Shown: piece by piece, positions 1-4,642 of the stretch
Layout: each line of letters starts with the position of its first letter
Position numbering within the stretch: the stretch's first letter is position 1
NCBI GenBank assembly: GCA_050743125.1
Contig: JBOGEB010000207.1
Span: 1-7,186, forward strand
Length of the DNA: 7,186 nucleotides
Source: JBOGEB01 sp050743125
Lineage (GTDB): Bacteria > Actinomycetota > Nitriliruptoria > Euzebyales > Egibacteraceae
Direction: 5' to 3'
Translations under genes and position numbers: made by a program
The notes under the pieces: model-generated
Databases searched by the model: none
What the model saw: the letters and a program-made list of their open reading frames with translations, nothing else
What the model was told of the DNA's origin: nothing

Positions 1-2
1 CG

Positions 3-725
3 TGCCTGGCCGGCTACGGCGAGATGAACGCTGGCCGGCTCGCCGAGGCGGACTCCTGGTTCGCGGACGCGCTCAGGCTGGCGCGGCAGGCGGGCGACCG
101 GCGATTGGAGGCGCTCGCGCTCGTCGGCTGCGCGTGGATCCCCCTTTACGAGCCCGACCCGGACCGAGCCAAGGTGGTCGAGGCGCTCGAGGCCGCCGCT
201 GGGTTCCACCCGTTTCTCCCGCCTGCGGCGCGCGCGTACGTGTTCGGCAGCCTCGCCCGCGAGCGTGCGGCGCGCGGGGACGACCTCGTCTCGGGGCGGT
301 TCCTCGAGCACGCGCGGGCTGCTGCGGCGCTCATCCGGTACGACGGGCCCGGCTGGGGCTGGTTGTCGGTCCACGGGGAACTCGCCGGCTGGGAGAGCGG
401 TCCCCGCCCGCTCTACACGGGGGTGCGGTCGTTGCGGCTCGGGCGTCCGGCCGAGGCGCTGGAGCTGTTCGTCGATGAGCTGGAGGGCACGACCCGTCCC
501 GTCCGCCGCTCCCACCTCCACAAGTTCGTGATGGATGCGTGCGTGGCGCTGGGAGATCCCGATCGAGCGTGCGCGTCCGGTATGGCGGCGCTGGACGAGG
601 CGAAGACGCACGGGGTGAGGGTCGTCAACGGCGAGGTCCGCAAGGCGCGCAGGACGTTCCCGAAGCCGTGGGACTCGCTGAGGCCGGTGATCGAGTTGGA
701 CGAGCGGCTCGCCCTCGCCCGCTAG
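3..725 (+). CDS. TPR-like helical repeat protein, C-terminal part (partial; probably XRE/TPR transcriptional regulator)
   Basis: The frame is open from the left edge and ends at TAG 723-725, so the true start lies outside the window; the first in-window ATG (24) falls inside a repeat helix and has no clear ribosome binding site. Visible here are repeated Ala/Leu-rich helix pairs of TPR type: GRLAEADSWFADALRLARQ near the start, a middle GRPAEALELF unit, and a last unit GDPDRACASGMAALDEAK. The ending, with an arginine-rich helix, then WDSLRPVIELDERL, resembles the C-terminus of actinobacterial regulators that join an N-terminal XRE helix-turn-helix to a TPR sensor. That DNA-binding part is not in the window, so regulator function is inferred from the tail alone; a plain TPR scaffold protein is the alternative. 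The nearest neighbour on this strand starts about 770 bases downstream, so it is probably the last gene of its transcript. Confidence 0.72.
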   Translation, partial: CLAGYGEMNAGRLAEADSWFADALRLARQAGDRRLEALALVGCAWIPLYEPDPDRAKVVEALEAAAGFHPFLPPAARAYVFGSLARERAARGDDLVSGRFLEHARAAAALIRYDGPGWGWLSVHGELAGWESGPRPLYTGVRSLRLGRPAEALELFVDELEGTTRPVRRSHLHKFVMDACVALGDPDRACASGMAALDEAKTHGVRVVNGEVRKARRTFPKPWDSLRPVIELDERLALAR

Positions 726-731
726 GCCAAC

Positions 732-745
732 CCAGCACGCGCTGG
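732..745 (+). terminator. short hairpin just after the TPR gene stop
   Basis: CCAGC, a 4-base loop ACGC, then GCTGG form a perfect 5-bp stem starting 7 bases after the TAG at 723-725. There is no T-run behind it, so it is only terminator-like; in GC-rich actinobacteria such hairpins sometimes serve, but chance occurrence is quite possible. Confidence 0.25.
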
Positions 746-940
746 ACCCAGGGCACGTCCGGCGCGCGGCATCTCCTCGACCTCGGCCGTGATGCCCACG
801 ATCCAGCCCATGACCGCGGGCGCCGTCCGGGACGGTGACCTGTACCCGGCCAAGGACCACGCCCGCGGATTTCGGAAGACAGCGCGCATCCACTGGCTTC
901 ACCTCGACTACGTGTCCCTGCGCGGCCGCCCGGGTGAGGA

Positions 941-989
941 GATTTGTGGTCGCCTACCGGATCAGGTGTCCGGTAAGCGCCCACAAATC
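941..989. repeat. 21-bp imperfect inverted repeat with 7-base spacer
   Basis: The left arm 941-961 and the right arm 969-989 are reverse complements at 19 of 21 positions, separated by TCAGGTG (962-968). The mismatches are at arm positions 10 and 14. The arms run from GATTTGTGG on the outside to ACCGGA on the inside. The length of the arms makes chance unlikely. The right arm contains GTAAGCGCCCAC, which recurs in inverted form at 1107-1118. As RNA it would form a strong hairpin, but no T-run follows, so it is better explained as paired transposon ends or a recombination or binding site than as a terminator. Confidence 0.85.
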
Positions 990-1118
990 AGTCGTCCCGA
1001 GGACGGGTGGAGCGGCGATCGTCAACGCGGCGTTCACAGCACGGATGCTGCCTAGGCAACCTGCAGGTGTTGGCTGCGCAATCCGGCCGCCTGCAAGGCC
1101 TTGCCCGTGGGCGCTTAC
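973..1118. mobile_element. possible 146-bp non-autonomous miniature element with IS66-like ends
   Basis: The segment is bounded by exact 12-bp inverted ends, GTAAGCGCCCAC at 973-984 and GTGGGCGCTTAC at 1107-1118 (13 bp if one base on each side is included). From knowledge of the family, IS66 elements have terminal inverted repeats beginning GTAA, often GTAAGCG, which these ends match. The interior carries no transposase frame but has perfect palindromes at 1049-1058, 1059-1068 and 1093-1104, so it would have to move by a transposase supplied elsewhere. Against this, the 8-base flanks (965-972 and 1119-1126) are not a direct repeat as IS66 insertion would leave, so it may be an old, decayed insertion or a rearranged pair of ends. 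A third, diverged end-like sequence, GTGGTCGCCTAC, lies at 946-957. Confidence 0.35.
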
Positions 1119-1480
1119 CTTCGGGGTTTCAGGTGCGTCGAAACGGTGGGTCATGGCAAGGCGAGTCGTGCGGCCAGACGTTCGATGTCTGTGACGGTGA
1201 CCGCTGAGCAGCCACGAGAATGGCTTGTCAGGCACGCCTGCGTGTCGCTCCCCCGGGTTTTTTCAAGCGTCCGGGCGGGTAGAGAGCAGCCCCCCTTCCG
1301 GGGTCCGGAGTTGGCCCAGGATGGGAGAATGAGCTGGTGCGTGTCCCGGCAACAGCTCGGCTTGCTCGTCGAAGGCACTGACCTCGGCGAGGTAGTGGCG
1401 GTTGGGCTGTGCCAGTGTGGCGGTCTGGTGCATCATCTCGGAGCCCCGAGCGCCTCATGGCGAAGCGGCCCACGGACGAC

Positions 1481-1486
1481 GAGGAG
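1481..1486 (+). promoter_or_regulatory. Shine-Dalgarno of the terC-family gene
   Basis: GAGGAG ends 5 bases before the GTG at 1492. It decides the start in favour of this GTG over the upstream in-frame ATG at 1402, which has no comparable site. Confidence 0.75.
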
Positions 1487-1491
1487 CGCAG

Positions 1492-2259
1492 GTGGAGTGG
1501 CTCACGGACCCTGACGTCTGGATCGGTTTCGTCACCCTTGTGGCGTTGGAGATTGTCCTGGGCATCGACAACGTCGTGTTCATCTCGATCCTTTCCGGCA
1601 AGCTGCCCCGCGCTCAGCAGACGCGAGCACGACAGATCGGCCTTGGCTTCGCGCTGGTCATGCGTATCCTGCTGCTGCTGACGCTGTCGTGGGTCATCGG
1701 GCTGACCGCGCCGCTGCTCTCGCTGTTGGGTCAGGAGATCTCGGGCCGGGACCTGATCCTGATCGTCGGCGGCTTGTTTCTGCTCGCCAAGAGCACCTAC
1801 GAGATCCACGACCGTCTCGAGGGCGAGCCGGGGCATGCCACCGCCCGGGTCGCGGCGTCGTTCGCGGCGGTGGTCACCCAAATCGTGGCCCTGGACGTCG
1901 TGTTCTCGCTTGACTCGGTGATCACGGCGGTGGGGATGGTGGACCAGCTCGGCGTGATGGTGGCGGCTGTGATCGTCGCGGTGGGCATCATGCTGGTCTC
2001 CGCTGGGGCGGTCGGCGCGTTCGTTGACCGCCACCCGACGGTCAAGATGCTGGCGCTCAGCTTCTTGCTGCTGATCGGCCTTGCGCTGCTGCTGGACGGG
2101 TTCGACCAGCACATCCCGAAGGGCTACATCTACTTCGCGATGGGCTTCTCGCTCCTCGTCGAGTTGCTGAACCTGCGTGCGCGTCCACGCGCTGTGCCCA
2201 GTGAGCCAGTCCGATTGCATCAACGGTATGCCGACCAAGGCAGGCCGCCCCAGGGCTGA
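1492..2259 (+). CDS. TerC family integral membrane protein (probable metal exporter)
   Basis: A 255-residue polytopic membrane protein of the TerC family (TerC/Alx/YkoY-like), whose characterised members export manganese or help load metal onto secreted proteins; some are linked to tellurite resistance. The GTG start at 1492 is chosen because GAGGAG (1481-1486) sits 5 bases upstream and the protein then begins EWLTDP, the usual N-terminus of the family; the ATG at 1402 would add 30 atypical residues. About seven membrane segments are seen, near residues 9-34, 50-70, 87-100, 120-150, 155-178, 188-208 and 217-236. The family's acidic membrane motifs are intact: LGIDN (Asp26) in the first helix, and LDVVFSLDSV (Asp135, Asp141) in the middle of the protein. 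It ends with the common LNLRAR and LHQRY tail. No CBS or CorC domain follows, so it is the short form. Tellurite resistance should not be assumed, since no other ter gene is present. Confidence 0.94.
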   Translation: MEWLTDPDVWIGFVTLVALEIVLGIDNVVFISILSGKLPRAQQTRARQIGLGFALVMRILLLLTLSWVIGLTAPLLSLLGQEISGRDLILIVGGLFLLAKSTYEIHDRLEGEPGHATARVAASFAAVVTQIVALDVVFSLDSVITAVGMVDQLGVMVAAVIVAVGIMLVSAGAVGAFVDRHPTVKMLALSFLLLIGLALLLDGFDQHIPKGYIYFAMGFSLLVELLNLRARPRAVPSEPVRLHQRYADQGRPPQG

Positions 2260-2267
2260 CGCCAGCC
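2254..2267 (+). terminator. hairpin across the terC-family stop codon
   Basis: GGCTG, loop ACGC, then CAGCC form a perfect 5-bp stem that includes the TGA stop (2257-2259). It has no T-run, so it is weak evidence of termination. Confidence 0.22.
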
Positions 2268-2565
2268 AGCGGCGGGCGGGTCGGCATCGATCTGCGGACG
2301 GTGGCAGTGGCGCTTGGCCCGCCGCTCCGAATTGCCGAGCCGGAGATCTTGACCTGCCGCAGCTCGGCGGCGATCTGCGCCTGCTCCAGTCCCAGCCCGC
2401 CACCAACCTCGGACGACGCCAGCCCGCCCACATCCTGCGCCGGCTCGAACACGGTCGCGACCGGCAACCTCGTTGTCTGCTGTAGCTGGGTGGCGCTTGC
2501 CGCACACATCGACGGCGCACCCGACCCAGCTCGTAGACTGGCCCATGCACGGAAAGGACTCCTTG
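2260..2565. other. intergenic spacer between terC and the CoA ester lyase
   Basis: About 306 bases with no confident gene. Frames are open on both strands, including a minus-strand one beginning at 2509 that reads like a plausible N-terminal segment, but it lacks a ribosome binding site and continues deep into the antisense of terC, so it is not called. The right end probably carries the promoter and ribosome binding site of the lyase gene. Confidence 0.55.
2534..2539 (+). promoter_or_regulatory. possible -10 element of the CoA ester lyase gene
   Basis: TAGACT fits the TANNNT pattern of actinobacterial housekeeping -10 boxes and lies 26 bases before the ATG at 2566. TCGACG at 2509-2514 could be a weak -35 at a long 19-base spacing. 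Both are weak matches in GC-rich DNA. Confidence 0.25.
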
Positions 2566-3513
2566 ATGGTGATGCAACCGTTCGCGAGCGTTGGTCACGT
2601 GCGGTCGAAGCCGACCAAACTGCGCCGCTCCTGCCTCGCGGTGCCGGGCTCGGACCCCAAGATGCTGCGCCGCGCCGCGCAGACCGAGGCGGACCAGGTG
2701 TTCCTCGACTTGGAGGACGCGGTCGCGCCCGACGAGAAGAGGCAGGCGCGGGCCACGGTCGTCGAGGCGCTGAACACCGTCGACTACGGCGGCAAGGTCG
2801 TGGTCGTACGCGTGAACGACGCGACGACCCGCTGGCAGTACGAAGACATCATCGAGGTTGTGCGCGGCGCCGGACAACAGCTCGACTGTCTGATGATCCC
2901 CAAGGTCCAAGACGCCGGTCAGCTGTGGTTCGTCGAGAATCTGCTCAACCAGCTTGAGGCCGACCTCGGGGCCGACTTCCGCATAGGGCTTGAGGTGCAG
3001 ATCGAGACCGGCACGGGCTCGGTGAACATGGCACAGATCGCCCGCGTGACCGACCGCATCGAGACGCTGATCTTCGGCCCCGGCGACTACGCGGCGAACC
3101 AGGGTGTTCCCCAACTCGACCTCGGCATGATCGAGCCTGAGTACCCCGGCCACCAGTGGCACTACATCCTCGCGCAGATCGTGAACAACGCCCGCGCGGT
3201 CGGTGCTGACGCGATCGACGGCCCGTACGGCGACTACGGCGACCCCGCCGGGTTCCGCGAGTCGTGCAAGCGCGCCTCGCTGCTCGGCGTCGACGGCAAG
3301 TGGTGCATCCACCCGTCACAGATCGCGATCGCCAACAAGGCCTTCGCGCCGACCAAGGAGCACTTCGAGCGCGCCGAGCGCATCCTTGAGGCCTACGCCG
3401 AGGCGATCAAGGGCGGCAAGGGCGCTGCCTCCCTCGACGGCAAGATGATCGACGAGGCGTCCCGGAAGATGGCGGAAAAGCTCGTCACCAAAGGGCGTGC
3501 CGCCGGACTCTAG
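2566..3513 (+). CDS. mcl: HpcH/HpaI-family CoA ester lyase, malyl-CoA/(S)-citramalyl-CoA lyase type
   Basis: A 315-residue cytoplasmic TIM-barrel lyase close in length to Rhodobacter Mcl1 (about 318). Family members cleave or condense L-malyl-CoA (acetyl-CoA plus glyoxylate), beta-methylmalyl-CoA, or citramalyl-CoA (acetyl-CoA plus pyruvate), with Mg2+. Diagnostic stretches are RSCLAVPGS near residue 20, FLDLEDAVAPDEK at 46-58, VRVND with the substrate Arg at 82, QIETGTG with metal ligand Glu147, FGPGDYA with metal ligand Asp174, AIDGPYGDYGDP at 216-227 and GKWCIHPSQIAIAN at 244-257. The last two favour the malyl-CoA lyase branch over CitE, the citrate lyase subunit; no citD or citF lies nearby. 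The ATG at 2566 is preferred because AAAGGA (2553-2558) lies 7 bases before it; ATG 2545 and 2473 would add atypical residues. Substrate cannot be fixed: there are no pathway genes beside it (3-hydroxypropionate, ethylmalonyl-CoA, serine cycle or itaconate breakdown). Confidence 0.9.
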   Translation: MVMQPFASVGHVRSKPTKLRRSCLAVPGSDPKMLRRAAQTEADQVFLDLEDAVAPDEKRQARATVVEALNTVDYGGKVVVVRVNDATTRWQYEDIIEVVRGAGQQLDCLMIPKVQDAGQLWFVENLLNQLEADLGADFRIGLEVQIETGTGSVNMAQIARVTDRIETLIFGPGDYAANQGVPQLDLGMIEPEYPGHQWHYILAQIVNNARAVGADAIDGPYGDYGDPAGFRESCKRASLLGVDGKWCIHPSQIAIANKAFAPTKEHFERAERILEAYAEAIKGGKGAASLDGKMIDEASRKMAEKLVTKGRAAGL

Positions 3514-3784
3514 CGTCCCTATCGCCGGTTTCCGGGTTGGCGTCATGTATCGACCCCTCCGGTCCCGCACGAAGCCGACCTCGCCAAGATGGCGAGCATC
3601 CAGCCGTCCCCTAAAAGAAATGAAGAGGAGGCCGATGTGCTCTGGAGGGAGGCCGTCACCTGCAGCGCGCGCCAGAGGAGATGCTCAACGCAAAGATTAA
3701 AGATTCTCGGCGTCGGGATGGCCCAATCCGAGCAGGACAGTGGAGAGGGATCAGATGCTGCCAGTCGGTCACCGGCCTGTGGCG
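3514..3784. other. gene-poor stretch after the CoA ester lyase
   Basis: No confident gene. It contains the hairpin at 3580-3596 and some purine-rich, Shine-Dalgarno-like stretches. One of these, AGAGGAGG near 3624-3631, precedes an ATG at 3635 that opens only a 21-codon Arg-rich frame. A longer plus-strand frame (from ATG 3589) runs to 4089 but becomes Arg/Pro/Ser-rich and family-less, and is antisense to the 66-residue minus-strand gene, so it is not called. A 31-codon plus frame at 3755-3850 is given separately. Confidence 0.5.
3580..3596 (+). terminator. hairpin downstream of the CoA ester lyase gene
   Basis: CTCGCCA and TGGCGAG form a perfect 7-bp stem around a 3-base loop AGA, 67 bases after the TAG of the lyase gene. 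No T-run follows. It is the best terminator candidate for this transcript, but is not decisive. Confidence 0.35.
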
Positions 3785-3850
3785 TCAGATCATCCGCTTG
3801 CCGCCGACTTCTCTTCCCACGTCGAGGAGCTGGGTCGCGGCGTCCGCTAA
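3755..3850 (+). CDS. possible 31-residue small protein
   Basis: A short frame from ATG 3755 to TAA 3848-3850, preceded by the purine run GGAGAGGGA (3742-3750), which makes a usable ribosome binding site. The peptide begins MLPVGHRPVASD and contains an acidic helix HVEELGR. No family is recognised. It overlaps, on the opposite strand, the end of the 66-residue minus-strand frame, and at most one of the two is likely to be maintained by selection; the longer minus-strand frame is the better candidate. This entry rests only on the ribosome binding site and ordinary composition. Confidence 0.18.
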   Translation: MLPVGHRPVASDHPLAADFSSHVEELGRGVR

Positions 3851-3985
3851 ATGGAACGCGGCGTCATGCGCAGCCTGGCGTTCGGCTTGCTGAGACAGGC
3901 GCAGGAGATGGTCGGCCAACTGCTGGATACCCTGTCCGGCTACGCTCTTGTAATACACATCCACGTCGATCACGTCGGTCACCAT
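3785..3985 (-). CDS. small hypothetical protein, 66 residues
   Basis: Unrecognised. The minus-strand frame starts at ATG (3985-3983) and ends at TGA. A strong purine-rich ribosome binding site, GGGGGAAGG, lies 8 bases upstream (plus-strand 3994-4002), the best in this part of the window. The protein starts VTDVIDVDVYYKS, a beta-like acidic segment, and continues as one or two amphipathic helices from about residue 17 to 60 (QQLADHLLRLSQQAER, then HLADAATQLL), with no Cys or Trp, no signal peptide and no membrane segment. About 72% of third codon positions are G or C, lower than in the large genes but well above random frames. The helical stretch could support dimerisation or a coiled coil. 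It lies about 350 bases downstream of the membrane peptide and about 660 bases downstream of kup on the same strand. Function cannot be assigned. Confidence 0.48.
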   Translation of the reverse strand: MVTDVIDVDVYYKSVAGQGIQQLADHLLRLSQQAERQAAHDAAFHLADAATQLLDVGREVGGKRMI

Positions 3986-4145
3986 GCCATGTACCTTCCC
4001 CCGTCCCAGGCTATTTCAAACCAGGCCAAAGCCCAATAGCGCCACCCTGCACTCGAGCCCCCAAAGCCGAGCGGTGGGCGCACATCTAGGCGGCCCGACG
4101 AGGGAGAGCCAAAGGTTCACCGGCGGCTTGGTTCGACGACAGCCG

Positions 4146-4412
4146 TCAGCCCCTTTGCTTGTCGATGATTGCCGTCGGCGGACGACCGCATGCTCGGCAG
4201 CCGTAGTAGGCGACTGGTGTCTGGACGGGCACGTCGATATGGAACCAACGCTCGCAGCGTTCGCAATAGCCCCACAGCCCAGGAGTTGTCGGTTCGATCT
4301 GGTGCCGCCAGTCCTCGCAATCGGCCTTCGGGCTAACCGCCTTGAGCCCGTCGTCCGTTGTGCCTTCCCAGGGCGATGCCAGAAATGGCGAGCAGCGCGA
4401 TTGGAAGCACCA
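4146..4412 (-). pseudogene. zinc-ribbon coding stretch without a start codon (probably frameshifted)
   Basis: This minus-strand frame is open for 88 codons, from just after a TGA (4415-4413) to TGA 4148-4146. Its last 70 or so codons read as a real protein: a hydrophilic linker with CEDWRHQIEP, then GLWGYCERCERWFHIDVPVQ, YYGCRACGRPP and a short tail. The pattern CX2C-X18-CX2C is a classic four-cysteine zinc ribbon, with aromatic residues around the first knuckle as is usual. No ATG, GTG or TTG lies in frame ahead of the domain (the first GTG is between the two knuckles), so it cannot be translated as it stands except from CTG. The overlapping 34-residue frame (4333-4437), one base out of phase, has a start, a ribosome binding site and a membrane helix; loss of one base near its end would fuse the two into a protein of about 97 residues. 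Either a sequencing error or a real frameshift is possible. Confidence 0.5.
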
Positions 4413-4437
4413 TCACGAGAGTTTTGCGAAGGTTCAT
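4333..4437 (-). CDS. 34-residue single-pass membrane peptide, or N-terminus of a frameshifted membrane/zinc-ribbon protein
   Basis: ATG at 4437-4435 is preceded by GGAGA 7 bases upstream (plus-strand 4445-4449), a good ribosome binding site. The peptide has the shape of a signal anchor: a short basic start (MNLRK), a hydrophobic helix of about 19 residues from position 6 to 24, then a basic tail HNGRRAQGG and TAG. An upstream in-frame ATG at 4563 would add 42 low-complexity residues without a better site, so the inner start is chosen. The tail is the part that overlaps the zinc-ribbon stretch in the next frame. Either this is a true small membrane protein, or its last ten residues are the product of a frameshift and the real protein continues into the zinc ribbon. 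It lies about 205 bases downstream of kup on the same strand. Confidence 0.38.
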   Translation of the reverse strand: MNLRKTLVMVLPIALLAISGIALGRHNGRRAQGG

Positions 4438-4482
4438 GTCGTTGTCTCCATGCTCATGTGCCGGCGCGCTCCTCGACTGGCA

Positions 4483-4507
4483 GCCTTCTGCTATAGCCGT
4501 AGAAGGC
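4483..4507 (-). terminator. stem-loop downstream of kup (second)
   Basis: GCCTTCT (4483-4489) pairs with AGAAGGC (4501-4507) in a perfect 7-bp stem, extended inward by a G-T and a C-G pair to leave a 7-base loop. It lies between kup and the small membrane peptide. There is no T-run in either direction, so it may stabilise or separate transcripts rather than act as a classic terminator. Confidence 0.28.
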
Positions 4508-4548
4508 GACGCCTCACAAGCACTGCCCCCGCTGGCCGAGCAGAAACC

Positions 4549-4562
4549 TGTCCGAACGGACA
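4549..4562 (-). terminator. stem-loop downstream of kup (first)
   Basis: TGTCC and GGACA pair around a 4-base loop, about 80 bases after the kup stop. On the minus strand it is followed by GGTTTCTG, only a short T-run. It is the nearest terminator-like structure to the kup end, but weak. Confidence 0.28.
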
Positions 4563-4642
4563 TAGCAGCACAAGATGCGGTGCTGGACGTAACCCTCGGG
4601 AGGATTGGCCGCGACTGTCAGATCCATGTACAGGTCATGGCG

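Larger units (their letters stand above)
726..1491. other. long non-coding or degenerate stretch between the TPR gene and terC
   Basis: No frame here is convincing as a protein gene: the open frames on both strands are rich in Arg, Pro and Gly, lack family motifs, and mostly lack ribosome binding sites. What it does hold is the inverted repeat at 941-989, a possible miniature element at 973-1118 with several perfect short palindromes, and a run of six T at 1258-1263. At 1263-1436 (minus, 57 codons) and 1329-1514 (plus, 61 codons) two short frames lie opposite each other in codon register with similar G/C content at third positions, so sequence alone does not decide whether either is real. A 5-bp hairpin (CTCGG, loop AGCC, CCGAG) sits at 1437-1450, upstream of terC. 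No manganese-sensing yybP-ykoY riboswitch was recognised ahead of terC. Confidence 0.6.

Noticed and set aside
1224..1263. A terminator-like T6 run at 1258-1263 after short inverted repeats
   Set aside because: The repeats (CAGG/CCTG and CACGC/GCGTG) leave loops that are too small or lie too far from the T-run, and no plus-strand gene ends just before it.
1300..1491. A manganese (yybP-ykoY) riboswitch ahead of the TerC-family gene
   Set aside because: Such riboswitches are common upstream of this family, so it was looked for, but no matching stem-loop pattern was seen.
2057..2509. A minus-strand frame beginning at 2509 with plausible composition (FEPAQDVGGLASS)
   Set aside because: There is no ribosome binding site, and the last 200 bases are antisense to terC. 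It could be a fragment, but nothing supports it beyond composition.
1228..3312. A 694-codon open frame on the minus strand
   Set aside because: It is antisense to both terC and the CoA ester lyase, extremely rich in Arg, Gln and His, and has no family motifs. Long antisense frames are expected opposite genes in GC-rich DNA.
3589..4089. A 166-codon plus-strand frame after the lyase gene
   Set aside because: The second half is Arg/Pro/Ser-rich and antisense to the better supported 66-residue frame; no motif or ribosome binding site supports it.
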